A DNA stretch of 64,000 bases from Pedobacter chitinilyticus (GTDB taxonomy: Bacteria; Bacteroidota; Bacteroidia; Sphingobacteriales; Sphingobacteriaceae). Position numbers and translations under genes: made by a program. How positions within the stretch are numbered: the first letter of the stretch is position 1; the number at the start of each line of letters is the position of its first letter. Below are positions 51,224 through 59,258 of this stretch, piece after piece. Location of the stretch: contig NZ_QMHN01000004.1 of assembly GCF_003313385.1 (NCBI RefSeq), positions 126,531-190,530 of the forward strand, written 5' to 3'. The notes below the pieces were generated by a model. That model worked only from the letters and a program-made list of their open reading frames with translations. It ran no database searches and had not been told where the DNA came from.

Positions 51224-52603
51224 TTACCACACCAATGTAGCTGCGGCGTTAGGCGCTAGCGAATAAGAAGTTTTCTCATTTTTAAGTGCAACGGTAAAAG
51301 CCTTTTGCTCTTTTCCAACGTTGAGTACAATTAAAACTGTTTTCCCTTCTGGAGTTTTAAAAGCAACATTGGCCAACCCATCAATTTCGTTAGAAGCAAT
51401 TCTAACCGATCCAGGTCTTACAAATTTTGCAGCTTGGGCAATAATGTAGTAAGCAGGATTTCGGGTTACTTTATTACCTTCTATAGTGACGGCTCCCAAA
51501 CATCTGTCACAACCGCCAGGTGTATGTGGTTTGTAGTTGCCATCTGCTGCCAAGTTCCATTCCAGTACCGTTTTTGCCCAGTTTCTGGTCGCACCAATAA
51601 TAAGGTGCTTTACATGGAATGGAAAATCGCCAGCCATGTTTCCAGGGGCACCTACCCATTGCTCGGTGAAATAAATGTTCTTATCGGGATGGGCTTCATG
51701 AACTTTGCTTAATGCCTCAATTTTGCCGCCGTATAAGTGAAATGCCGAACCATCGATGTAAGGTTTTGCTTCTTTATCATCTAAAATACTGATAGGATAA
51801 TCGGGTCTATCTGCATTGTGGTCATATACAATAATTTTGGTGCTGATTTTGTGTTGCTTAAAGACTGGACCTAAATGCTTTTTAACAAAAATAGCTTGGT
51901 CTGCCGCAAGCATCAATAAACTTGGGTTGTTGCCAGGATGTAATGGCTCATTTTGTACGGTGATGGCATCAATGGTGATCCCATTTGCTTTCATCGCTTG
52001 GATATACTTAACAAAGTACAAAGCATAGGCATCATAAAATTCAGGTTTTAAGCTGCCGCCTTTAGTCGCATTGTTGGTTTTCATCCAAGCTGGAGGCGAC
52101 CAAGGAGAGCCCATCAATTTGACTTTTGGATTAATGGCTAGGATTTCTTTCAATACTGGAATGATCTCTTTTTTATCGGGACCCAAATCAAACTTACTCA
52201 TCGACAAATCGGTTTCACCTTCTGGTAAATCGTTATACGAAAATACCTGTTCATTAAGGTCAGATGCGCCAATGCTCAAACGAAGGTAACTGGTGCCAAT
52301 ATTGTTTTGGTCGGTCGCAAATAGCTCAGTCAAGATTGCTTTTCGGGCAGATTTTTCCATGGCCAGCAAATGCTGTGCACTTCCACCAGTAAGCGTGTAG
52401 CCAAAACCATCAATGCTTTGATAGCTTTTGCTAGGGTCTATGCTAATCGTGTTTTCGCCAGTGGCTAAATTTTCAGCTTTGTTATTCTGCTGTACAAATA
52501 GAAGGTTTTGCTTTACATCAGTAAGCCAAACTTGGGGTTGCTTTTGAGCCTGTAAGCTGCCCCAGCAAAGGCAGCTCAAGGTCAAGATAAAGTACTTCTT
52601 CAT
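51224..52603 (-). CDS. GH30 family glycosidase, second in pair
   Basis: A 459-residue exported glycoside hydrolase of family 30. Signal peptide: ATG 52603 gives MKKYFILTLSCLCWGSLQAQ. The acid/base Glu is in ITVQNEPLHPG (about residue 217) and the nucleophile Glu in NIYFTEQWVG (about 314), with SPWSPPAWMKTNN between. A C-terminal beta domain (KTVLIVLNVG...) completes the fold. GH30 enzymes cleave beta-1,6-glucan, glucosylceramide or xylan; the subgroup is not decided here. It is 29 bases downstream of the other GH30 gene and part of the same transcript. Confidence 0.88.
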   Translation of the reverse strand: MKKYFILTLSCLCWGSLQAQKQPQVWLTDVKQNLLFVQQNNKAENLATGENTISIDPSKSYQSIDGFGYTLTGGSAQHLLAMEKSARKAILTELFATDQNNIGTSYLRLSIGASDLNEQVFSYNDLPEGETDLSMSKFDLGPDKKEIIPVLKEILAINPKVKLMGSPWSPPAWMKTNNATKGGSLKPEFYDAYALYFVKYIQAMKANGITIDAITVQNEPLHPGNNPSLLMLAADQAIFVKKHLGPVFKQHKISTKIIVYDHNADRPDYPISILDDKEAKPYIDGSAFHLYGGKIEALSKVHEAHPDKNIYFTEQWVGAPGNMAGDFPFHVKHLIIGATRNWAKTVLEWNLAADGNYKPHTPGGCDRCLGAVTIEGNKVTRNPAYYIIAQAAKFVRPGSVRIASNEIDGLANVAFKTPEGKTVLIVLNVGKEQKAFTVALKNEKTSYSLAPNAAATLVW

Positions 52604-52632
52604 CTGGGTGTTCAAATTGTGCGTTAATTAAA

Positions 52633-54069
52633 TTAGTTGACAATAAAGGTGCTGATAGAATGTGGTTGACTTTGTGTTTTTGCCACTTCTCCGTTTAACC
52701 ATAGTTGATAATCGAGGTTTTTATCACTCGTATTCATCACCACAATCACAATTTTACCATCGGGATTAAGGAAACCTGAAGTTTGCAAAATATCTCTCGT
52801 AGAGGAAGTGATGATGCGTTTAGCGCCAGGTTTAATGAATTTAGAGAAATGTCCTAAGTAGTAATAAGCATTGGTGTAAATCAACTTGCCTGTGCGGGTA
52901 TCGGCATGGATAGGGGCGAAGCAATAATTCTGTACATGGTTAGGTCCTCCTTTTTCATCTAAAAGGATATTCCAGTCGGTCCATGCGGCGGTTCCGTTAT
53001 TAAAATCATTGATCATTGAATGACCGTATCGCTCACCTAAAGACCAATTATTGATGCTGTCTAGGCTGAATTTTTCTTTACAACCTTCGGTAAAAATCAA
53101 TTGCTTGTCTGGAAAGCTCTCGTTTACTTTTCTTAGGTTGTCGAATTGCATTTTGCTGCCTGTCCATGTTTCATACCAGTGAAAACCAATGCCCCAAACA
53201 TATTTTGAAGCTTGTGGGTCGTTCAAAATGGTGCTGGCCCTGTGGTAGATTAAATCGCGGTTGTGGTCCCAAGCAATTAGCTTTTTATTGGCCATGCCAG
53301 ATTTATGCAAGGTTGGGCCTAAATAGTTTTTAATGAAATCTCTCTCTTCTTCGGCAGTATAAATGCATGATTCCCATCTTTGCTTAGCCATGGGTTCATT
53401 TTGCATGGTTAACCCCCAAATAGGGATATTTCTTTTCTCGTATTCTTGGATAAATTTGATGTAATAATTAGCCCAAGCCTGCTGGTATTCCGCTTTTAAC
53501 TTGCCGCCTTGTAACATGCTGTTATTGGTTTTCATAAAAGCTGGTGGCGACCAAGGGCTTACATAGGTGGTTAGTTTTCCACCTGCAGCTGCAATGGCTT
53601 TTTTAATCAAAGGAATTTTGAATTGCTCATCAGGTGCAACGCTGAAGGTTTTTAAGTCTTTATCGTTTTCCTTTACATAAGTATAACTGCTCGAAGAAAA
53701 ATCGCAGCTATTGATATTGGTACGTAATAAATTATATCCGATGCCTTTTTCTTTATCGTAATAAGCAGTTAAAAATTCTTTTTGTTGCTCCGCTGGTAGT
53801 TTGGCAAAAACCTCAGCAGAAGCATCAGTTATCGCTCCGCCTATGCCGACCATGGTTTGAAAGGTTTTATTGGTGTTGATGAACACCGTAGGCTCGGTTT
53901 CCAGCGGTTGGCTGTAAGGGGTGAAATTGAGCTTTCCCTCATTGCTGATACGCAGATTGGTGTTCTCGGCGGTGGTGAACTTCTCCGCTTGTTTGGCGCT
54001 GGTTTTTGGCTTATCTGTAGAAACAAGTAGAAAAGCGAGCACTAAGGTAAATAGGTTGGCTTGATACAT
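52633..54069 (-). CDS. GH30 family glycosidase, first in pair
   Basis: A 478-residue exported GH30 enzyme. The N-terminus (MYQANLFTLVLAFLLVSTDK) is a signal peptide without a clear cleavage motif. Catalytic Glu residues are in GLTMQNEPMAKQRWES (about 218) and LIFTEGCKEKF (about 332), with SPWSPPAFMKTNNSML and a C-terminal beta-sandwich. It resembles the downstream copy in domains but is clearly divergent, so the pair is an old duplication or two activities acting on linked bonds. A candidate promoter and a hairpin lie in the gap upstream. Confidence 0.88.
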   Translation of the reverse strand: MYQANLFTLVLAFLLVSTDKPKTSAKQAEKFTTAENTNLRISNEGKLNFTPYSQPLETEPTVFINTNKTFQTMVGIGGAITDASAEVFAKLPAEQQKEFLTAYYDKEKGIGYNLLRTNINSCDFSSSSYTYVKENDKDLKTFSVAPDEQFKIPLIKKAIAAAGGKLTTYVSPWSPPAFMKTNNSMLQGGKLKAEYQQAWANYYIKFIQEYEKRNIPIWGLTMQNEPMAKQRWESCIYTAEEERDFIKNYLGPTLHKSGMANKKLIAWDHNRDLIYHRASTILNDPQASKYVWGIGFHWYETWTGSKMQFDNLRKVNESFPDKQLIFTEGCKEKFSLDSINNWSLGERYGHSMINDFNNGTAAWTDWNILLDEKGGPNHVQNYCFAPIHADTRTGKLIYTNAYYYLGHFSKFIKPGAKRIITSSTRDILQTSGFLNPDGKIVIVVMNTSDKNLDYQLWLNGEVAKTQSQPHSISTFIVN

Positions 54070-54438
54070 ATTTGATTAATAATGGAATACTTGGTGTTTT
54101 CTGATTTTGCCCCGTGTCCGTAAATTATGGTTTAGGTTTTACGGACAAGGGCGTATTTAAGGTTTGTATTTGGTTAGATTAATGGTGCTTTTGAAAGCAG
54201 TTTTTTCGCCGTTGCGTTATGCAAAGTAGATTAAACTATTGCTAAAAACCAAGCATTTTAACTTTAAATATTTAATTAAATATCTGTAAAACAGATTGTT
54301 GTGTTAATTTTGATACGTTTTGATGCCGAAAGCCCAGAAGATGAAATTCCTTGCCAAGGCTGTTGCCAAGCCTGTTTTTTGGCTAAATTGAGTAAAGGTG
54401 TTTGATACGTTTGAGTACCAGTATGATTTTTTCGAATT
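54070..54438. promoter_or_regulatory. GH30 upstream region: hairpin, promoter, direct repeats
   Basis: This 369-base gap holds no gene. Four features stand out. A 14-bp-arm inverted repeat (CCCGTGTCCGTAAA at 54111-54124 with its complement at 54138-54151, one mismatch). A minus-strand TACTTTGC box at 54221-54228 with a CAA (54250-54252) 21 bases upstream on the minus strand. The direct repeat TTTGATACGTTT at 54309-54320 and 54401-54412. A CCTTG-C-CAAGG palindrome near 54350. The hairpin would lie in the leader of the GH30 transcript. Confidence 0.5.
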
Positions 54439-56343
54439 TTAGCTCAATACGAGCTTGCTCCAGCCCATATCTCCAGCATTTTTTAATTCTTTTTTCCTGC
54501 TTTCCATTACTTTTTTGATTTTGTTGCCATAGTTTAAGCAAGTGTTTTGCCTAATGCCCAAAATTTCCGAAAGCTTGTGCGAAGAGATTTTTCCTTGAGA
54601 AGAATAGATGAGGAAAACCATGTAGAAGGATTTGGTAATGGAGATGCGGCTATTTTGAAAGATGGTGTCAATCAGTACCGACTCTTCATAGCTACATTTT
54701 TTGCAGCGTCTGCTATGGGAAGTGTGCCCAGGAATGTAATCACTAGTACCGCATTTTTTGCATTGATAGCCTTTGCTCCATTTTAAATTGGCCAAAAACT
54801 CAAAACAACTTTCCTTATCTGGATAGATCTTACTGAACTCCTCAAAACCTACCTCGGTTGACATTACCCGTGCTCTAGTCACTTTTTCAATATCCACTTT
54901 AAGCTCTTGGTTGTCGTTGGTAAGCAAGGCATTCATCTTACTGATTTCTTCTGCCTGTTGTGCCAAACGAAGATTCGATTCTGTAAGCTGTATATTCTGG
55001 GCCTCAATCACTGCCGATTTTTCAAATACTTCCTTGGTTCGCTCGGCCACTTTTCCTTCCAGTTCTTTGTTAAGCGTATCCTTAAGTTCGGCATTAATGG
55101 TCATTTGTTTGATGGTTTCCTGCTGGGCCAAATCCTTTTGTTGTTTCAGCCATCGCACTTTATCGCCAATAGCTAAAGAAAGAAACATCATTTCCAATAC
55201 AAAACTGATACTTAGGCCATAATAACTTACTGCACTTACGTTGAGCCAGTCAAAGCCAATTGAAATCAGGAATTTGAGCAAGAAACCCAAAAATAGAAAG
55301 CTGTAACCCAACACAAAGTACCTCGCGGGTTTATATCCCTTTGAATAGATGTAAATACCAGTAGCGTAAGCAAGCGTTAAGGGGATAATCTCAATTACCT
55401 TGTATTTGAACAAATCTTGATTAAAGAAGAAGGTAGATGTAAACAAGGCAATCCTTAGGATAATTACCAAATTAATGATGCGATATAGGGAGGGCGCTTT
55501 CTCTTTTACTTGCAGAAGTCGTTGCGAAAAGAGCAGCGCGAAAACACTGGCAGAACATAAGGCGATGGCATAGGCAATTTGGTTCCATTGTGGACTGTTG
55601 GGCCAAAGGTATTGGTAGGCAATACCATCGGTGCTCATCTCATAAATGGCAATGCTAATGTTGTAGAAAACGTAATACAAATACTGCCTTTTCCTAATGT
55701 AAATAAACATTAGCAGGTTGTAGAAGCTGAAAATGGCAATCATGCCATAAAAAACACCAAACGAAAAATACTCATTAATGGCATATTGTATAAACCAATG
55801 AACCGAGCGTAAAACCAATATGACATCGGCAGTTTGTTGCGACTGTACCCTAAAGTAGAAGACCCTATTCTGATTGGGAATGTTTTCAAGGAAGATTTCG
55901 AAATTTTTGTGCTGTAGTGCACGCTCACCAAATGCATAACGGTCGCCTAGCAACAGGCTGTCGTAGCCGCCATGTTGGTTGGGGATGTAAGCAACAATAT
56001 CATCAATGGTTTGGTCAAAAAATTCTAGCAAAAAACTTTTGTTAAGCGGCTTGGTCTGATTGATGGAAATTCTATACCAATGTGCTGCGGCTTTGTTATT
56101 TTTTTTAGGCGTGCTGGAGATACTTGGCTTAAAAGATTGTAAATGCTGGGGCAATAAAATTTCCTCGAAAGTCAGTTTGCCAGTAGGGTCCTCGAGTTGT
56201 TCAATTTCTTCAAAAGAGAAGATATGCTGTTTTGTGTTTTCTGTGATCCAAACTGTTTTTTGGGCAAAAGCATTTCCAAAAGCAGTGAAAAAGGCCGCTT
56301 GTAAAAGAAACAGTTTAACGTGAAACAAGATTGAATTTCTCAT
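54439..56343 (-). CDS. 7TM-DISM sensor fused to IS1595-type DNA-binding domain
   Basis: A 634-residue protein. Residues 1-28 are a signal peptide; 30-180 a 7TMR-DISMED2-like extracellular beta domain (LLEFFDQTIDDIVAYI, NRVFYFRVQSQ); 190-395 seven transmembrane helices (7TMR-DISM_7TM); 395-495 a coiled coil (KELEGKVAERTKEVFEKSAV). Residues 499-613 resemble the front half of IS1595/ISXO2 transposases: FSKIYPDKESCFEFLANLKW, a Zn ribbon C528, C531, C547, C550, then ILIDTIFQNS-type helices (TIFQNSRISITKSFYMVFLI, LGIRQNTCLNYGNKIKKVM). No histidine kinase, cyclase or DDE catalytic domain is present. It would be a membrane-bound sensor with DNA-binding output. It precedes the GH30 genes. Confidence 0.82.
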   Translation of the reverse strand: MRNSILFHVKLFLLQAAFFTAFGNAFAQKTVWITENTKQHIFSFEEIEQLEDPTGKLTFEEILLPQHLQSFKPSISSTPKKNNKAAAHWYRISINQTKPLNKSFLLEFFDQTIDDIVAYIPNQHGGYDSLLLGDRYAFGERALQHKNFEIFLENIPNQNRVFYFRVQSQQTADVILVLRSVHWFIQYAINEYFSFGVFYGMIAIFSFYNLLMFIYIRKRQYLYYVFYNISIAIYEMSTDGIAYQYLWPNSPQWNQIAYAIALCSASVFALLFSQRLLQVKEKAPSLYRIINLVIILRIALFTSTFFFNQDLFKYKVIEIIPLTLAYATGIYIYSKGYKPARYFVLGYSFLFLGFLLKFLISIGFDWLNVSAVSYYGLSISFVLEMMFLSLAIGDKVRWLKQQKDLAQQETIKQMTINAELKDTLNKELEGKVAERTKEVFEKSAVIEAQNIQLTESNLRLAQQAEEISKMNALLTNDNQELKVDIEKVTRARVMSTEVGFEEFSKIYPDKESCFEFLANLKWSKGYQCKKCGTSDYIPGHTSHSRRCKKCSYEESVLIDTIFQNSRISITKSFYMVFLIYSSQGKISSHKLSEILGIRQNTCLNYGNKIKKVMESRKKELKNAGDMGWSKLVLS

Positions 56344-56407
56344 TAATTTGGTTTGGGATAATAAGTTTAACCATACTGAACAGGCGAAAAACTTATATCC
56401 TTAGTGT

Positions 56408-56415
56408 CAAAGATA
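56408..56415 (-). promoter_or_regulatory. -7 box of the 7TM-DISM regulator
   Basis: On the minus strand TATCTTTG is an exact consensus match. A leader of about 60 bases would precede the ATG at 56343. The -33 element is not clear (TTTTG is only 13 bases upstream). Confidence 0.5.
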
Positions 56416-56536
56416 CAATTTGCTTGTGCAAAAGAAATACGTCAGAAAACTTTGAACTGATTGCGATGCCATGTTGAGCTTGTTGAAACATTTTTTGCAA
56501 TATGTTTTATTAAAAGCTTATGGTTAACTTTAACCA

Positions 56537-57634
56537 ATGAAATTAAAGAAGCTAATTGAAAGTTTAGAGCAATGGGCACCGCTCAATTATCAGGAAGATT
56601 ACGACAACTCTGGTCTGATTGTGGGAAGCCCAGATGATGAAATCCATGCCGCTTTGGTTTCGCTGGATTGTACAGAACAGATAGTTAACGAAGCCATTGA
56701 AAAGAATTGCAATCTGATTATTTCTCATCATCCGATCGTATTTAAAGGTCTGAAGAAGCTGAACGGAAAAAACTACGTGGAACGGGTGGTCATGAAGGCT
56801 ATCAAGAATAACATTGCGCTGTATGCCATCCATACCAATTTAGATAGTGTGGCGACTGGTGTAAATGCGAAAATATGTGAGCGCTTGGGGGTTGAAAATA
56901 CCCAGATTTTAGTGCCCAAATCAGGTATTTTAAAAAAACTGGTTACTTTTTGCGAACATAAAGACGCAGAGTCATTGCGTAATGCTTTGTTTGCAGCAGG
57001 CGGGGGTAATATCAGTCATTATAGTGATTGTAGTTTTAACCTAGAGGGCATGGGTACTTTTAAGGGTGATGAGCAATCGAATCCAACTTTAGGCAAAGCT
57101 GGCGTGAGAGAATATGCCAATGAAACCCGTATCGAGGTCATCTTTAAAGTGCAGGATGAACGCAGGTTATTGTCGGCTTTGTTTGAAAACCATCCTTACG
57201 AAGAAGTAGCTTACGATATTTATGCGTTGGAAAATAAATTGCAAAGTGTAGGTTCGGGCATGGTGGGGGAATTACCAGAAGAAATAAACGGTACAGATTT
57301 CCTACGTTTGGTGAAAACGCAAATGGGTGCGAGTGTTTTAAGACATACCGACCTGTTGCACAAAAAGATAAAAAAAGTTGCCGTGTGTGGAGGTTCTGGA
57401 AGTTTTCTGTTAAAAAATGCCATAGCGGCAGGTGCGGATGCTTTTGTAACAGCGGATTTTAAGTACCACGAATTTTTCGATGCAGAAGATAAAATTGTGA
57501 TTGTAGATATCGGACATTTTGAAAGTGAACAATTTACATCTAATTTGTTGATAGATAATATTCAAGAAAAATTTCCTAACTTTGCAATCCGTTTAACGGA
57601 GCATAACACAAACCCCATAAATTATTTCATTTAA
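56537..57634 (+). CDS. Nif3-like dinuclear metal-centre protein
   Basis: A 365-residue protein of the Nif3/YqfO family. The N-terminal EDYDNSGLIVGSPDDEIHAA and IISHHPIVFKGLKKL, the C-terminal KYHEFFDAEDKIVIVDIGHF carry the His, Asp and Glu ligands. A PII-like insert occupies the middle (about 130-240), as in YqfO-type members. Family members form hexamers and are linked to GTP cyclohydrolase-like or other metal-dependent activities, none of which is certain. Its last base overlaps the next gene. Confidence 0.9.
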   Translation: MKLKKLIESLEQWAPLNYQEDYDNSGLIVGSPDDEIHAALVSLDCTEQIVNEAIEKNCNLIISHHPIVFKGLKKLNGKNYVERVVMKAIKNNIALYAIHTNLDSVATGVNAKICERLGVENTQILVPKSGILKKLVTFCEHKDAESLRNALFAAGGGNISHYSDCSFNLEGMGTFKGDEQSNPTLGKAGVREYANETRIEVIFKVQDERRLLSALFENHPYEEVAYDIYALENKLQSVGSGMVGELPEEINGTDFLRLVKTQMGASVLRHTDLLHKKIKKVAVCGGSGSFLLKNAIAAGADAFVTADFKYHEFFDAEDKIVIVDIGHFESEQFTSNLLIDNIQEKFPNFAIRLTEHNTNPINYFI

Positions 57635-58377
57635 TGGAACAAACAGTAGAGCAGAAGCTAAAGGCTTTATACGAATTACAAAACATACATACCAAGATTG
57701 ATAAAATACGCCAAATTAGAGGCGAGTTGCCAATTGAGGTTGCCGATTTGGAAGATGAGGTAGCTGGTTTGGAAACCCGTATCCAAAAGATTAAAGCAGA
57801 GTTGGATGATACGGAAGATGCTATTGTAAATCGTAAAAATATGATCAAGGAAGCTCAAAACTTGATTAAAAAATATGATACACAACTTAAGGATGTAAAA
57901 AACAACCGTGAGTACGATGCCTTAACTAAAGAGATTGAAATCCAAAACTTAGATATTCAAGTAAGCGAGAAAAAGATTAGAGAATTTGGTTTCGAGATTA
58001 ACAATAAAACTGAAATTTACGAAAAAGCTAAAGCTAATCTTGATTTAAGAAAAGGTGATTTAGAAGCGAAGAAAACTGAGCTAGAAACCATCACTTCTGA
58101 AACGGAGAAAGAAGAGCAAGCTTTGGTGAAAAAAGCTGAAAAAGCACAAGAAAACATCGAAGAACGTTTGTTGTTTGCTTACGACAGATTGAGAAAAAAT
58201 GCAGTGAATGGTTTAGCTGTAGTAACTATCGATAGAGATTCTTGTTCAGGTTGCTTCAACAAAATTCCACCTCAACGTCAACTAGATATCCGTCAGCGCA
58301 AAAAGGTAATTGTTTGCGAGCACTGTGGTCGTATCTTGGTTGATGAAGCTTTAACGCACGAATTGGCAGAAGCTTAA
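57634..58377 (+). CDS. Coiled-coil C4-type zinc-ribbon protein
   Basis: A 247-residue protein. Residues 5-190 form a long coiled coil rich in Lys, Glu and Leu. The C-terminus is a C4 zinc ribbon: DSCSGCFNKIPPQRQLDIR (Cys pair one) and VIVCEHCGRILVDE (Cys pair two). This is the DUF164/zf-RING_7 family that nearly always follows Nif3-like genes. A nucleic-acid-binding role has been proposed for members but not proven here. It ends at a strong terminator. Confidence 0.9.
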   Translation: MEQTVEQKLKALYELQNIHTKIDKIRQIRGELPIEVADLEDEVAGLETRIQKIKAELDDTEDAIVNRKNMIKEAQNLIKKYDTQLKDVKNNREYDALTKEIEIQNLDIQVSEKKIREFGFEINNKTEIYEKAKANLDLRKGDLEAKKTELETITSETEKEEQALVKKAEKAQENIEERLLFAYDRLRKNAVNGLAVVTIDRDSCSGCFNKIPPQRQLDIRQRKKVIVCEHCGRILVDEALTHELAEA

Positions 58378-58407
58378 TTAAGTATCCAACCAACCAAATA
58401 TAAAATT

Positions 58408-58436
58408 AGCCCCGTACGTACGGGGCTTTTTGTTTT
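58408..58436 (+). terminator. Terminator after the zinc-ribbon gene
   Basis: AGCCCCGTAC directly followed by its complement forms a perfect palindrome, followed by a run of T. In the transcript the central four bases would be the loop. Confidence 0.85.
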
Positions 58437-58497
58437 TCTAAAGCCAGGGGTAAACCCAACTTATACATTTTATTTGTCAGTTTGAGCCTGTCCAATA

Positions 58498-59025
58498 CTA
58501 CTTGAAAGGTACACTAAATGAACCATTCTCCACCGTAATGGTTTCTAGCGTAGTTAGACCAGAACCAATCACAAGCGTGCCTGTAAACTTACCTTCTACA
58601 ACATTGTTGTCAATTTTGGTGATCTCTAGATTAAATAGGTCTGGCCATACCGTTGCTCTTGATGCAGTATAATTCTTTTGCGTATTGTTTTCGATCAAGG
58701 TGTAAGTGGTTAAAAGAGAAAACGGTGTGTTGTCATCTAAGTTGTACTTGCCGATGGGTACCCTCGTGGTTTGGTTTAATACGGTAATGGTAAGCCACTC
58801 GTTGCTAGAAACCCTTCCAGTAATTTCTAGGTAATTGCCACCATCTACCCATCTTGCTCTAAGATCGCTGAAGGTCCTATCTTTCGATCCTATTTTGGCA
58901 TTTAAATGGAAGCTGCCATCATTAGTAGCATCGTCATCTTTCTTACTACAACTGGTAATGGTTAAAGTGGTAAGCAAAACCGTCAGCATCATTAAAAAGG
59001 GTTTTTTAAAGTTTAGCATCTGCAT
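58498..59025 (-). CDS. Lipoprotein, DUF6252-like
   Basis: A 175-residue exported protein with a lipobox (TLTITSC, then SKKDDD) and a small beta domain of the calycin/DUF6252 type (HLNAKIGSKDRTFSDLRARW, LEITGRVSSNEWLTITVLNQ, VEGKFTGTLVIGSG). The family match is tentative. It is monocistronic, with a nearby TPR gene on the other strand. Function unknown. Confidence 0.65.
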   Translation of the reverse strand: MQMLNFKKPFLMMLTVLLTTLTITSCSKKDDDATNDGSFHLNAKIGSKDRTFSDLRARWVDGGNYLEITGRVSSNEWLTITVLNQTTRVPIGKYNLDDNTPFSLLTTYTLIENNTQKNYTASRATVWPDLFNLEITKIDNNVVEGKFTGTLVIGSGLTTLETITVENGSFSVPFK

Positions 59026-59258
59026 ATTTATTATATTAAGGTTTAAAATTTCGATATGTCAAAATATTAAGTCCAAAGCGATTGCTTTTGTTTGAATAGA
59101 AACATCATTTAGGTGAAATTTATTGTTTTGAAAAATAATGTATTAGCGGAGTTTGGCCAATTTGAGGCTAAAATTTGGCTGGTTTTTAAAAACAACCAAT
59201 AAATAAATACGTTATATAGCTTTGTTTAGCTAAATTGTCATCTATAACCATAACACCC

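Noticed and set aside
54439..56343. Accidental insertion of an IS1595 element into a 7TM-DISM sensor gene
   Set aside because: There are no terminal inverted repeats, no DDE domain fragment and no target duplication. The coiled coil leads in frame into the zinc ribbon, and the gene ends in an ordinary way.
58408..58427. Operator palindrome after the zinc-ribbon gene
   Set aside because: A T-run follows it directly and it lies just past a stop codon, so a terminator is the simpler explanation.
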